Shown here: positions 8,677 through 16,607 of the stretch, one piece after another
Layout of the letters: every line of letters starts with the position of its first letter
How positions within the stretch are numbered: the stretch's first letter is position 1
Translations under genes and position numbers: made by a program
DNA from: Lachnospiraceae bacterium
GTDB lineage: Bacteria; Bacillota; Clostridia; Lachnospirales; Lachnospiraceae
NCBI GenBank assembly: GCA_017446045.1
Contig: JAFSRP010000002.1
Coordinates: forward strand, 1 to 48,048
Length of the DNA: 48,048 nt
Direction: 5' to 3'
Notes under the pieces: model-generated
Database searches by the model: none
The model's input: the letters and a program-made list of their open reading frames with translations, nothing else
Told to the model about the DNA's origin: nothing

Positions 8677-9834
8677 ATGAAGAAAATGAAAGTATTTGCA
8701 GCTCTGCTGGCAGCTGCGGCAATGGTGGTCGGAGCTTCCCTTACCGCAATGGCAGCAGACGGTGTCTCTCTGGCAAGCCTGTCCATCACGACGGCAGTAC
8801 AGGACGGGAGAAACATCATGTTCAATCCCGATGTGACCGATTACTCATACAACGTACAGTCTGACTGCTATGGTGTTAAGATCATGGCAGTGGCACCGCT
8901 TGGCGCGACGATTACGATCAACGGAGAAGAAGCGACTTCCGGCATGCCGAAGATCGTAAAGATCGATGACACGATGCCAAGCTATGACATCGTACTGGAG
9001 ACCGCGATCCCGATCACCGTTACGAAAGGCGATGCAAGCAAGACCTATACCATCAACGTGATCAGGGATTGCGATACCTGGGTCTACAACCTGTTCAAAG
9101 CCGGTGAGTATTTCGATGCCGCAAACAACGTCAACATTCCTTATCAGCTCTATATCCCGTCCAACTATGATCCGTCAAAGCAGTATCCGATCGTATTCGC
9201 GCTGCATGGATCGGGACAGAGGACCCAGTCCGTCGACATGGTTCTGAAGAGATACCAGATGGCTACTGTCTGGGCTAAGGATTCCGAGGCGGGCAGGAAC
9301 CAGTGCATCGTCCTGGCACCGCAGTGCAAGATGGATTCTTCCGTCACTGCCTCCGATAACTGGACCACGCTGATGGGATACCGCAACGGTACTGCTGCAG
9401 ATCCCTATACTCCCATGAAGTATCTTGAAGGCGCTTATAACCTGCTTCTCAAGACCATGGGTGAGTATTCCGTGGATCCGTCCAGAGTTTATATGACCGG
9501 TCTTTCCTCCGGTGGTTTCGGCACCTACGCACTCGCGATCGAGCATCCGGAGACTTTCGCGGCGATCGCTCCCGATGCCGGCGGCGCGGATCCCGCTAAG
9601 GTCAGCGCCCTGAAGGGAATTCCGATGTGGATCTTCCATGCGGCAGATGACCCGCAGGTGAAGCCGGATGAGTATTACTATCCGACCCTGGCTGCCCTCA
9701 ATGCGGCAGGCGTAAGCTACAGGACCACTCTGTATGCGCCGGGTACTGTATTCGGTACCTCCGCACACTTCTCCTGGGTCCCGATGTATGCGACCCAGAG
9801 CTTCAGAGACTGGATGTTCCAGCAGAAGAAGTGA
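8677..9834 (+). CDS. Secreted hydrolase with cadherin-like beta-sandwich and PlaB/peptidase-like alpha/beta domain
   Basis: A 385-residue exported protein. The signal peptide covers about residues 1-26 with cleavage after TAMA. Residues 30-125 look like a cadherin-like beta-sandwich module (LASLSI...FNPDVTDYSYNV, typical of PF12733-type domains often attached to surface enzymes). The rest is an alpha/beta-hydrolase of the predicted peptidase/phospholipase-carboxylesterase kind: FALHGSGQR (oxyanion hole), nucleophile S277 in GLSSGG, acid in HAADDPQV and a C-terminal His in SAHFSW. The start at 8677 has AAAGGTGG upstream; the GTG nine bases earlier is less likely. It follows two other exported esterases but has its own promoter and terminator. 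Substrate unknown. Confidence 0.88.
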   Translation: MKKMKVFAALLAAAAMVVGASLTAMAADGVSLASLSITTAVQDGRNIMFNPDVTDYSYNVQSDCYGVKIMAVAPLGATITINGEEATSGMPKIVKIDDTMPSYDIVLETAIPITVTKGDASKTYTINVIRDCDTWVYNLFKAGEYFDAANNVNIPYQLYIPSNYDPSKQYPIVFALHGSGQRTQSVDMVLKRYQMATVWAKDSEAGRNQCIVLAPQCKMDSSVTASDNWTTLMGYRNGTAADPYTPMKYLEGAYNLLLKTMGEYSVDPSRVYMTGLSSGGFGTYALAIEHPETFAAIAPDAGGADPAKVSALKGIPMWIFHAADDPQVKPDEYYYPTLAALNAAGVSYRTTLYAPGTVFGTSAHFSWVPMYATQSFRDWMFQQKK

Positions 9835-9876
9835 TCCATTTTCAGAAGAATTGTTTTCCTCCCTTTCGGGAGTGAA

Positions 9877-9920
9877 GAGAGCAGGCCGTACCGGTATTCC
9901 GGGCGGCTTGTTCTCTTTTT
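9877..9920 (+). terminator. Rho-independent terminator
   Basis: GAGAGCAGGCCG (9877-9888) pairs with CGGCTTGTTCTC (9904-9915), allowing G-U pairs, around a 15-base loop, followed by five Ts. It ends the third esterase transcript. Its 3' arm overlaps the promoter of the next gene. Confidence 0.85.
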
Positions 9921-9937
9921 GCAGTTTGTGGTATAAT
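9908..9937 (+). promoter_or_regulatory. Extended -10 promoter overlapping the terminator
   Basis: TATAAT (9932-9937) with TG-G before it is a consensus extended -10; a partial -35 (TTGTTC, 9908-9913) lies 18 bases upstream inside the preceding terminator. The start codon at 9956 is only 18 bases beyond the box, so the leader would be about 12 bases. Confidence 0.65.
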
Positions 9938-9955
9938 AGCGCGGGGGTATGTGCC

Positions 9956-10411
9956 ATGTTTTTTATGATCGGTGTGACCAACGGAAAAAAGGACCTTGAT
10001 CACAGGCAGCCGGCTACATGCGGAGCCTGCGGAAGGTATGGCGCCTATGAAGTGTTTATGACTTATACGCAGCTTCTGCTTTTTTTTATCCCGGTCTGGA
10101 AGTGGAACCGGCAGTATTTTGTGCGAATGAGCTGCTGTGGGACGGTTTATACACTCGACCCCGCAGTGGGTGAGGCGATCGCGCGGGGAGAAAATCCGGA
10201 GATACGTCCGGCAGATCTTGTGCAGGTACCAGGCACCGGAGAAGTGTGGCAGGGCGGCAGCACCTATATGCCTGCCGGATATGAAGATCAGGAAACGATC
10301 AGGGAAAGCAGTGCTCCGCAAAATGGCGGCACGCATCACCGCTGCGTGATCTGCGGGTATGAGACGGATGAAGACTTCGCTTTTTGTCCGAAGTGCGGTC
10401 AGAGATTCTGA
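9956..10411 (+). CDS. Zinc-ribbon protein of unknown function
   Basis: A 151-residue protein with metal-binding Cys pairs at both ends. The N-terminal half has TCGACG and SCCGTVY with the hydrophobic stretch LLLFFIPVWKW between; the C-terminus is a classical zinc ribbon (CVICGYETD...FCPKCGQRF, CxxC-x10-CxxC). The N-terminal part resembles the zinc-ribbon_15-like proteins found in Firmicutes. No signal peptide. ATG 9956 has GGGGG upstream with 9 bases of spacing; ATG 9965 is an alternative. It stands alone between a terminator/promoter and the DUF2130 gene. Function not known; metal binding is inferred from the Cys pattern. Confidence 0.75.
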   Translation: MFFMIGVTNGKKDLDHRQPATCGACGRYGAYEVFMTYTQLLLFFIPVWKWNRQYFVRMSCCGTVYTLDPAVGEAIARGENPEIRPADLVQVPGTGEVWQGGSTYMPAGYEDQETIRESSAPQNGGTHHRCVICGYETDEDFAFCPKCGQRF

Positions 10412-10490
10412 CCTCTTTTGTGTTCTGCCAGACAGATCGGGTCAGCAGGCTGTAGAGTTTTGTTTGTATCACAGGGGATAAGGTGGAGTC

Positions 10491-11726
10491 ATGCAAGAAA
10501 TCAGATGCCCAAATTGCGGCAAGGTCTTTCAGGTCGATGCGGCCGGCTATGCCCAGATATTACAGCAGGTACGTGACAAAGAATTTGAAAAGGAACTTGA
10601 ACGCCGTGAAAAGGAATTGGTACAGAGAAAAGAAGGCGACTTACTGATAGCTCGGATGAAGCAGGAAAAGAGTCATGCTGAGGAACTATTGAAAATAGAA
10701 AATGAACTTGCTGAAAAAGACAGGCTGATCGAGCACCTGAAAGCACAACTTGATAAAGCTGATACAGAGAAGAAACTTGCTGTATCAGAAGCCATCCAGG
10801 AAAAGAACAGGGAGTTATCAGAAAAGGGAACTGAGATCACAAAACTCCAAAGCGACCTGGACCTGCAGAAGAAGGAAGGGGAACTGAGAGAACACAACCT
10901 TACTGAAAAGCATAAGGGAGAATTAAAACTGCGGGATGAAGAAATAGAAAGGCTGAAGGATTTTAAGGCAAGACAATCAACAAAAATGGTTGGAGAGAGC
11001 CTGGAGCAGCATTGCATGACCCAATTCAATCAGATCCGTATGACTGCTTTTCCAAATGCTTATTTTGAGAAAGACAATGATATCAGAAGCGGCAGTAAGG
11101 GGGATTTTATTTTCAGGGAATCCTCGGAAGGCACAGAATTCATATCCATTATGTTTGAAATGAAGAATGAGATGGATACGACTGCCACAAAACATAAAAA
11201 TGAGGATTTTTTTAAAGAACTCGACCGGGACCGCAATGAAAAGAGATGCGAATATGCAGTCCTGGTAACACTTCTCGAAAGTGATAATGAACTCTATAAT
11301 AACGGAATTGTAGATGTGTCATATCGCTATCCCAAAATGTTTGTGATACGGCCGCAGTTTTTCATTCCGATTATTTCTTTGCTGAGAAATGCCGCATTGA
11401 ATTCTTTGGAATACCAGAAGAAGCTCACCGAAGTACAGAATCAGCAGCTGGATCTCTATCATTTTGAAGAGAATCTTTCCCTGTTTAAGAGCAGCTTTGC
11501 TGACAGTTTCAGAAAAGCCAACGATCGTTTTAATGATGCCATAAAAGGTATTGATAATACCATTTCTGCCCTGACTAAAATCAGAGAGAATCTGGTCAAG
11601 TCTGAAAACCATCTCAATACCGCAAATAATAAACTGGAAGATGTCAGCATTAAGAGATTAACAAAGAATGCTCCCTCCGTCCGGTCTATGTTTGAGGAAC
11701 GCAGACAGGACGGCCCTATAACGTAA
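10491..11726 (+). CDS. DUF2130 domain-containing protein
   Basis: A 411-residue protein matching the DUF2130 family. It opens with a CPNCGKVF zinc-knuckle-like motif, followed by a long Glu/Lys/Arg-rich coiled coil (about residues 25-165), then the DUF2130 domain with KGDFIF and FEMKNE (acidic-x(n)-E-x-K, reminiscent of PD-(D/E)xK nucleases), and a C-terminal helical tail. The nuclease relation is a suggestion from the motif, not proven. Base use is visibly more AT-rich than that of its neighbours (many AAA, GAA and ATT codons), which hints at horizontal acquisition. GGTGGAG precedes the ATG. It converges on the next gene with only 27 bases between and no terminator. Function unknown; defence or DNA maintenance is possible. 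Confidence 0.85.
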   Translation: MQEIRCPNCGKVFQVDAAGYAQILQQVRDKEFEKELERREKELVQRKEGDLLIARMKQEKSHAEELLKIENELAEKDRLIEHLKAQLDKADTEKKLAVSEAIQEKNRELSEKGTEITKLQSDLDLQKKEGELREHNLTEKHKGELKLRDEEIERLKDFKARQSTKMVGESLEQHCMTQFNQIRMTAFPNAYFEKDNDIRSGSKGDFIFRESSEGTEFISIMFEMKNEMDTTATKHKNEDFFKELDRDRNEKRCEYAVLVTLLESDNELYNNGIVDVSYRYPKMFVIRPQFFIPIISLLRNAALNSLEYQKKLTEVQNQQLDLYHFEENLSLFKSSFADSFRKANDRFNDAIKGIDNTISALTKIRENLVKSENHLNTANNKLEDVSIKRLTKNAPSVRSMFEERRQDGPIT

Positions 11727-11753
11727 AAATGTAAGATAAGAGCTTTCCTTTCA

Positions 11754-12527
11754 TTACATCCAGAGATATTCCATGAACATCGGCACCTGCTTTTCCCAGT
11801 CAGCTTCGCAGTGCCGCCCGCCGGGCTGTATATATGCGCGGGTCATAACTGATTTTTCTGCAAGGAGCTCCAGGATCTTTTCTGTGCAGTATGCGGTCCT
11901 GGTCTCAAAAAGACTGCGTGTTCTTTCACTCCTGCCAAAGGCTTCATCTTCCCCGTAGGAGAGCCAGATACGCGTGTCAGGATGCAGAGCTGCATGTCGG
12001 ATATCCGTACATAGTTTCCGAAAGCATGGGATGACTGTACTGGAGACACAGGCTGACTTGGAGAAATACTGATTATATTTGATCGTGCCGTACAGTGCCA
12101 TCAGACCGCCCATGCTGGAGCCGCCGATCCCGGTGGCTTCCCGGTGAGACCAGGTCCTGAAACGGGCATCGATCATAGGCTTTACTTCGCTGACGATCCA
12201 ATCAAGGATCGTAGTGCCGATGCCTTCAACTTTGCCGATATAGTTGCTGTTGAAAGAATAGGGACTGTATTCGTTCAGCCGTTCACGCCCTTCGTGACCG
12301 CACTCAAAGCCAACGATGATCATGGGTTTATGCCATGCATCGAGATATTCCCTGAGACCCCAGCATTTGCCGTAGGTCGCGTCATGGTCGAAGAACAGAT
12401 TGTGTCCGTCAAAAAAATACATGACGGGATATCGTTCTTCGCTGCGGTCGTATCCGTCCGGCAGATAGATGTGGAGCCGACGGCTTTTGCCCACCGGCGT
12501 GCAGATACAGTCTTCCCTGATCACCAT
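11754..12527 (-). CDS. Esterase, putative esterase D/enterochelin esterase-like family
   Basis: A 257-residue cytoplasmic alpha/beta hydrolase of the putative esterase (PF00756) family. Motifs: RLHIYLPDGYD...YPVMYFFDGHNLF at the start of the fold, nucleophile in GIGGSSMGG, an acidic residue in SYGEDEAFG, and the C-terminal His in GGRHCEADW. The length is typical. No signal peptide, unlike the esterases at 6203-9834. A GGAG site lies about 11 bases before the ATG. It is transcribed toward the DUF2130 gene and diverges from the PIN-like gene, with 49 bases between the two start codons. Likely acyl ester hydrolysis (for example of S-formylglutathione, glycosyl or siderophore esters); the substrate is unknown. 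Confidence 0.9.
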   Translation of the reverse strand: MVIREDCICTPVGKSRRLHIYLPDGYDRSEERYPVMYFFDGHNLFFDHDATYGKCWGLREYLDAWHKPMIIVGFECGHEGRERLNEYSPYSFNSNYIGKVEGIGTTILDWIVSEVKPMIDARFRTWSHREATGIGGSSMGGLMALYGTIKYNQYFSKSACVSSTVIPCFRKLCTDIRHAALHPDTRIWLSYGEDEAFGRSERTRSLFETRTAYCTEKILELLAEKSVMTRAYIQPGGRHCEADWEKQVPMFMEYLWM

Positions 12528-12576
12528 AGAAACAATTCTCCATTCAATACAGTATGATCAATAACGAGGTAACAAA

Positions 12577-13164
12577 ATGAATTATTATCTGATAGATTAT
12601 GAAAATGTCAAGGCTGAGGGGCTGAACGGCATTGAGGAACTGACCAAAGAGGATGTCGTACACATCTTCTACAGTGAGAATGCCGATAAGCTGACCTTTG
12701 AGATGCTGAATATGATCATGAAATCCCAGGCGAAGATCATTTATCAGAAAGTCAAGGTCGGCCATAAGAATGCTCTCGACTTCCAGCTGACTTCCTACCT
12801 GGGCTATCTGATCGGCGCCAGCGGGAAGGAGGCGCTCTGCGATTACTACATCGTTTCCAAAGACAACGGATATGCCGTCCTCGCCTCCTTCTGGAACGGC
12901 AAAAACATTAGGGTGAAGGCAGTGTCCGCAATCTCCACACAGAAACGGGAGGCGGCGGAGCAGGAATTTCTGCGGAAGGTAGAAGCTGCCCTGGGGAACC
13001 CGGAAGACGCTTCCGCGGTTGCGAAGATCATCACCTCTTACAAGACCAAGCAGGGTATCAACAACGCTCTTCAGAAAAAGTTTCCTGACCGCGTAAAGGA
13101 GATCTACCGCTCGATCAAGCCGCTGATCACAGATAAGAAAGGCGTAAGGCCGGAAGAGGGGTAA
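12577..13164 (+). CDS. PIN-like domain protein, probable ribonuclease-type
   Basis: A 195-residue protein. The N-terminus YYLIDYENVK carries the acidic pair D7/E9 with N10, followed by ALDFQLTSYLGYLIG and YIVSKDNGY with further conserved Asp residues; this pattern matches PIN-like domains (PIN_7/NYN-type), a metal-dependent nuclease fold. The C-terminal third is basic and helical (KTKQGINNALQKKFPDRVKEIY) and may bind nucleic acid. No antitoxin-like partner gene is adjacent, so a toxin role is not supported. GAGGTAAC lies before the ATG, and a possible -10 (TATGAT at 12553) suggests a short leader. Converges with the HAD gene. Nuclease activity is inferred from the fold. Confidence 0.8.
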   Translation: MNYYLIDYENVKAEGLNGIEELTKEDVVHIFYSENADKLTFEMLNMIMKSQAKIIYQKVKVGHKNALDFQLTSYLGYLIGASGKEALCDYYIVSKDNGYAVLASFWNGKNIRVKAVSAISTQKREAAEQEFLRKVEAALGNPEDASAVAKIITSYKTKQGINNALQKKFPDRVKEIYRSIKPLITDKKGVRPEEG

Positions 13165-13189
13165 GGGCAGAAAAGCTGCGCCATCGGGT

Positions 13190-13951
13190 CTATCCGGCAT
13201 CCTCAAGCGCCTGAAGGATGGCTTCCTCGGCTGTATCGACGAGTCGTGCTGCCTTATGCTGCAGAACTTCCGGCGCTGTTCGGAACGTGAAGCCAACATC
13301 CGCACTGCTGACAAGCGGGAGATCATTGAGAGAGTCTCCCATACCGTACGTGCGGTCTGCCTGCAGGAGCGCGGCTGTTTGCTGCAGGGCATTTCCTTTG
13401 GAACACCCTGCCGCATTGATATCAACTGCAGTCCTGTTCTGCCATGCGCTGATGCTGTCGGAAAACCTTTCACCGATCTCGCGGACGAAGGATCCGGCAG
13501 CGCTGTCGCTTCCTGTCAGAAAGCTGATGCCATGGATTGCGCGCCCATAGACCTCATCGAGGCTTTGGATACGGGGCATGTTCCAGGAAGACGATCCCTC
13601 CCGGTCCAACAGGAGAAATCTCCCTTCTGCCTGTACAGCACAGGTGAAACCGCGGTCCCGGCCTGATCGTTCCAGTTCCCGGAGGGTGTCAAAGGAAACC
13701 GTCTGTTCCATCAGAGTTTTTCCGTCCCGGTCCAGGATCACAGCACCGCTGCTGCCGATAATAAAATCGGGACGAAAGATCCCCATATAGTATTCTTCCA
13801 GACCCCGGGCCGGCCGTCCCGTACAGATACCGAAGAGGTGACCGGCTTCCTGAAAGCGCTTCACCGCGTCCGCGATGCCGGGACGGATCGGGGGCGTTTC
13901 CTGCCGGAAATAAAGTGTATTGTCAAAATCGCTCGCAAACAGTTTTTTCAT
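13190..13951 (-). CDS. HAD-superfamily hydrolase (Cof-type phosphatase)
   Basis: A 253-residue HAD phosphatase. Motif I is FASDFDNTL with nucleophile D8 and acid/base D10; motif II is ICTGR; motif IV is YGMGDSLNDLPL, binding Mg2+ with the catalytic Asp pair. The size and the GDSLND motif fit the Cof/YbjI (class IIB) group that dephosphorylates sugar phosphates or flavin and pyridoxal cofactors. ATG 13951 is chosen: the upstream ATG at 13960 overlaps a TATAAT box, and 13951 begins the conserved MKKLFASDFD. There is no ribosome binding site; the -10 ends 7 bases before the start, so the mRNA is probably leaderless. Its start codon overlaps that of the divergent DUF3810 gene (shared CATG). Confidence 0.88.
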   Translation of the reverse strand: MKKLFASDFDNTLYFRQETPPIRPGIADAVKRFQEAGHLFGICTGRPARGLEEYYMGIFRPDFIIGSSGAVILDRDGKTLMEQTVSFDTLRELERSGRDRGFTCAVQAEGRFLLLDREGSSSWNMPRIQSLDEVYGRAIHGISFLTGSDSAAGSFVREIGERFSDSISAWQNRTAVDINAAGCSKGNALQQTAALLQADRTYGMGDSLNDLPLVSSADVGFTFRTAPEVLQHKAARLVDTAEEAILQALEDAG

Positions 13952-15110
13952 GTATTTCATTATAGACCAAACCGCAGGGGAAAACAAAGAAAAGCCGGAA
14001 AAATCACCTGATACCCGGAAAAACAGGAGATGGGCAGCCATTTGCCTGATCATGCTTGCGGCTGCGCTGCTGCTCAGGATCCTTTCCAGGGCACTCCCCG
14101 GGTTTGCGGACCGGTATTCGGACCTTGTCAATCCTTTTATGGTCGGCTCGCTTGGAAGAGTATCCGGGATGCTGCCGTTTTCGCTTTTCGAACTTCTTCT
14201 GTGCCTGCTTGGCATCATGGTCTTACGGGCGGCATATCACCTTGCTGCGGATCTGTGCTTCCGAAACCGGGAAGCGCCGTGCAGACGAAGATATCTCGCG
14301 GATATCCGTTTTCTTACATTGCTTGCCGCCGCGCTCATCCTTTTATTCGAGATCAACGAAGATGTTTATTTTTCCCGAACGCGTTTTGCTGCGCGTTACG
14401 GTCTCGAGCGTTCCTTTTATACCAATGAGGAATTGGAGGAAGTCTGTTCTTACCTGATCGGTGAGATCAACGAAACAGCGCCGTTTGTCGACAGGGATGA
14501 AAAGGGGATCATGCAGGTTTCGGAAGGTCTTACGGGACGGATGCGGGCAGCTATGCAGGCTCTCGGGGAAGAGTATCCGGAGCTTTCCGGATGGTATCCG
14601 CACCCGAAACCCGTGTTCTTCTCGACCCTGCTCAGCCGCTGCGATATCACCGGTGTCTACAGCATGTTCACGATCGAGGCGAATTTCAACAGGGACATCC
14701 CTCCGTATAATCTTCCCTTTACAATGGGACATGAACTGTCGCATCTCAAGGGCTTTGAGTCGGAAAAGGAAGCCAATTTCCTGGGCTATCTGAGCTGTAT
14801 CCGCGGGCAGGCGCCGGATCTGCATTACAGCGGTGCCATGCTTGGCTGGGTCTACTGCGGGAACGAAATGAAAAAACGCGATCCCGGGATCTGGAGGCAG
14901 CTGGCAGCCCGGATCTGCCCGGAAGCGGACAGGGATCTGCAGGATAATAACCGTTACTGGGACGGTTATAAGGGACGCGCATCAGAAACGATGCACGATA
15001 TCAACGATACTTACCTGAAAGCGGAAGGTCTGGAGGAGGGATATGCTTCCTATGACCTTGTCACGGATATGATCGTCGCGTATTACTTCTCAGACCGAAA
15101 CACGGGTTGA
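13950..15110 (+). CDS. DUF3810 family membrane protein with HExxH motif
   Basis: A 386-residue protein of the DUF3810 type. A short cytoplasmic basic head is followed by membrane segments (WAAICLIMLAAALLLRIL, LFELLLCLLGIMVL and LTLLAAALILLF, within residues 30-140). The remaining domain carries HELSH (H261, E262, H265) with nearby Glu residues in GFESEKEANF, the signature of a zincin-type metalloprotease, suggesting a membrane-bound peptidase. Substrate and role are unknown. The start codon is uncertain: ATG 13950 overlaps the start codon of the divergent HAD gene and has no ribosome binding site; the TTG at 13920 would be antisense to conserved HAD coding sequence. The lipid-kinase gene follows closely. 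Confidence 0.82.
   Translation: MYFIIDQTAGENKEKPEKSPDTRKNRRWAAICLIMLAAALLLRILSRALPGFADRYSDLVNPFMVGSLGRVSGMLPFSLFELLLCLLGIMVLRAAYHLAADLCFRNREAPCRRRYLADIRFLTLLAAALILLFEINEDVYFSRTRFAARYGLERSFYTNEELEEVCSYLIGEINETAPFVDRDEKGIMQVSEGLTGRMRAAMQALGEEYPELSGWYPHPKPVFFSTLLSRCDITGVYSMFTIEANFNRDIPPYNLPFTMGHELSHLKGFESEKEANFLGYLSCIRGQAPDLHYSGAMLGWVYCGNEMKKRDPGIWRQLAARICPEADRDLQDNNRYWDGYKGRASETMHDINDTYLKAEGLEEGYASYDLVTDMIVAYYFSDRNTG
13959..13987 (-). promoter_or_regulatory. Promoter for a probably leaderless HAD mRNA
   Basis: On the minus strand TTGTTT (13987-13982), a 17-base spacer and TATAAT (13964-13959) are followed by 7 bases and then the ATG at 13951. Transcription starting 7-8 bases past the -10 would begin at or next to the A of the start codon. 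Confidence 0.65.
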
Positions 15111-15133
15111 AATGCGGACGGATGTGGTATAAA
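15107..15133 (+). promoter_or_regulatory. Extended -10 promoter adjoining the lipid kinase start
   Basis: TTGAAA (15107-15112), a short 15-base spacer and TATAAA (15128-15133) preceded by TG-G. The ATG at 15142 is only 8 bases past the box, so the transcript would be leaderless or nearly so. It lies at the stop of the DUF3810 gene. Confidence 0.55.
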
Positions 15134-15141
15134 ATCAGGAC

Positions 15142-16068
15142 ATGAAATATTACTTCATCGTGAATCCCAACGCAGGCAACGGACGCGGCCTGAAAAAGTG
15201 GAATCGGGTCAGGGCTTTTCTGGAAAGAAACGGCCTTGATTATGATATCTTTTTTACGACTGCTGCCGGTGATGCGGCAAGGCGCGCCCGCGAACTGTCC
15301 GAAGCATGCACGGAGCCGATGGATATAATCACCATAGGCGGGGATGGTACGGTCAATGAGGTCCTGAACGGGCTGCGGCTGCTGGCTCCGGTCACTTTGG
15401 GATATATTCCTTCCGGGACCGGCAACGACCTGGCGCGAAGCATGCATATCAGCGGCAATCCCGTCCGCGTGATCCGGAATTTTTCACGCATTCACCGGGT
15501 GGAATCGCTGGACTACGGTGTTCTGACCTGTGGGGACGGGGAAACGGTGCGGCGTTTTATCAACAGTTCCGGTGTGGGCTACGACGCGGCTGTATGCAGC
15601 GGGCTGGTCAAACGGAGACAGAACAGCAGGTTCCCGTTCCACCCTTTGGGAAAGTTTGGCTATATACTGGAGGGAATCCGGCAATTCATGCTGTCACGGC
15701 CTTCCAGAGGCTATATCATACTGGATGGCGAGCGGAGGGTCGAGTTCAACAACATCCTTTTCGTTTCATCCCATATCCATCCGTTTGAGGGCGGTGGTTT
15801 TCGTTTCGCTACCTATGCGGATCCGAAGGACGGTATGCTTGAGATCTGTGTGATCAGCGGGAGGAACAAGCTGGCCCTGATCCCGGTCCTTTGCAGCGGA
15901 CGCTGGAAAGGGCTCAAAAGCAGGCGCGGCGTAAGGCTTTTCCAGTGCAGGGAGGCCCATATCCATCTGGATCACGCTCTTCCGGTCCATACGGATGGCG
16001 AGGTGATCCGCAGCCAGACAGAAATGGATGTGCGCTGTGTGCAGCAGCAGCTGAAAGTACTGCGGTAA
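15142..16068 (+). CDS. Diacylglycerol kinase family lipid kinase
   Basis: A 308-residue member of the DagK/LCB5 (PF00781) lipid kinase family, which phosphorylates diacylglycerol or related lipids with ATP at the membrane inner face. Visible motifs: [12 protein letters not shown] at the N-terminus, the nucleotide-binding GGDGTVNE (66-73) and SGTGND (91-96). The C-terminal beta-rich half contains the usual [17 protein letters not shown] segment. The length is typical. It probably recycles DAG from envelope polymer synthesis into phosphatidate. It heads a run with ispF, cysS and mrnC (14-base gap to ispF), downstream of an extended -10 promoter that leaves almost no leader; only a weak AGGA touches the ATG. 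Confidence 0.9.
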   Translation: MKYYFIVNPNAGNGRGLKKWNRVRAFLERNGLDYDIFFTTAAGDAARRARELSEACTEPMDIITIGGDGTVNEVLNGLRLLAPVTLGYIPSGTGNDLARSMHISGNPVRVIRNFSRIHRVESLDYGVLTCGDGETVRRFINSSGVGYDAAVCSGLVKRRQNSRFPFHPLGKFGYILEGIRQFMLSRPSRGYIILDGERRVEFNNILFVSSHIHPFEGGGFRFATYADPKDGMLEICVISGRNKLALIPVLCSGRWKGLKSRRGVRLFQCREAHIHLDHALPVHTDGEVIRSQTEMDVRCVQQQLKVLR

Positions 16069-16082
16069 GGAAAGGACAGAAG

Positions 16083-16565
16083 ATGATCCGTATCGGACAC
16101 GGATATGATGTACATAAACTGACTGAGGGAAGGAAACTGATCCTGGGCGGCATGGAGATCCCTTTTGAAAAAGGACTGGATGGCCATTCTGACGCGGATG
16201 TGCTTTTGCATGCCATCATGGATGCGCTTCTTGGGGCTGCGGCGGAAGGTGATATCGGTCTGCATTTTCCGGATACGGATGACCGGTATCTCGGCGCGGA
16301 CAGCACCGTACTCCTTGCGGAGGTCGGGAAGATACTGGAGGAAAAGGGATACAGGATCGAAAACATCGACAGCACCGTCCTTTGTCAGAGACCAAAGCTG
16401 CGCCCTTATATTCCGGGCATGCGATGTCGGGTCGCGGGGATCCTCGGCCTGGAAGAGGATCAGGTGAGCATCAAGGCGACGACAGAAGAAGGGCTCGGAT
16501 TTACCGGAGACGGTTCCGGGATCGCGGCACATGCCGTTGTCCTGATCAGCAGGAATGAGCCGTAA
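16083..16565 (+). CDS. ispF: 2-C-methyl-D-erythritol 2,4-cyclodiphosphate synthase
   Basis: A 160-residue enzyme of the MEP isoprenoid pathway that cyclises CDP-methylerythritol 2-phosphate with release of CMP; it works as a cytoplasmic trimer. Diagnostic motifs: GHGYDVH with metal ligands D9 and H11, [20 protein letters not shown] with H43 as the third ligand, [11 protein letters not shown], and [12 protein letters not shown] near the C-terminus. The length matches the family. The true start is [11 protein letters not shown] at 16083, with an AAGGAAAGGA site upstream; an upstream extension of the frame overlaps the lipid kinase gene and is not coding. Position between a lipid kinase and cysS suggests a housekeeping operon. 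Confidence 0.97.
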   Translation: MIRIGHGYDVHKLTEGRKLILGGMEIPFEKGLDGHSDADVLLHAIMDALLGAAAEGDIGLHFPDTDDRYLGADSTVLLAEVGKILEEKGYRIENIDSTVLCQRPKLRPYIPGMRCRVAGILGLEEDQVSIKATTEEGLGFTGDGSGIAAHAVVLISRNEP

Positions 16566-16607
16566 TGCGGTTTTATCGATCAGATCATTAAGAGGAAGGA
16601 AAGACCT

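Noticed and set aside
10491-13164. Defence island formed by DUF2130, esterase and PIN-like genes
   Set aside because: The genes are in mixed orientation, no toxin-antitoxin partner, helicase, methylase or sensor domain is present, and the esterase is a generic enzyme. The DUF2130 gene alone may be foreign.
16566-16607. T-box leader before cysS
   Set aside because: Only 42 bases separate ispF from cysS; there is no room for a specifier stem, T-box bulge or terminator.
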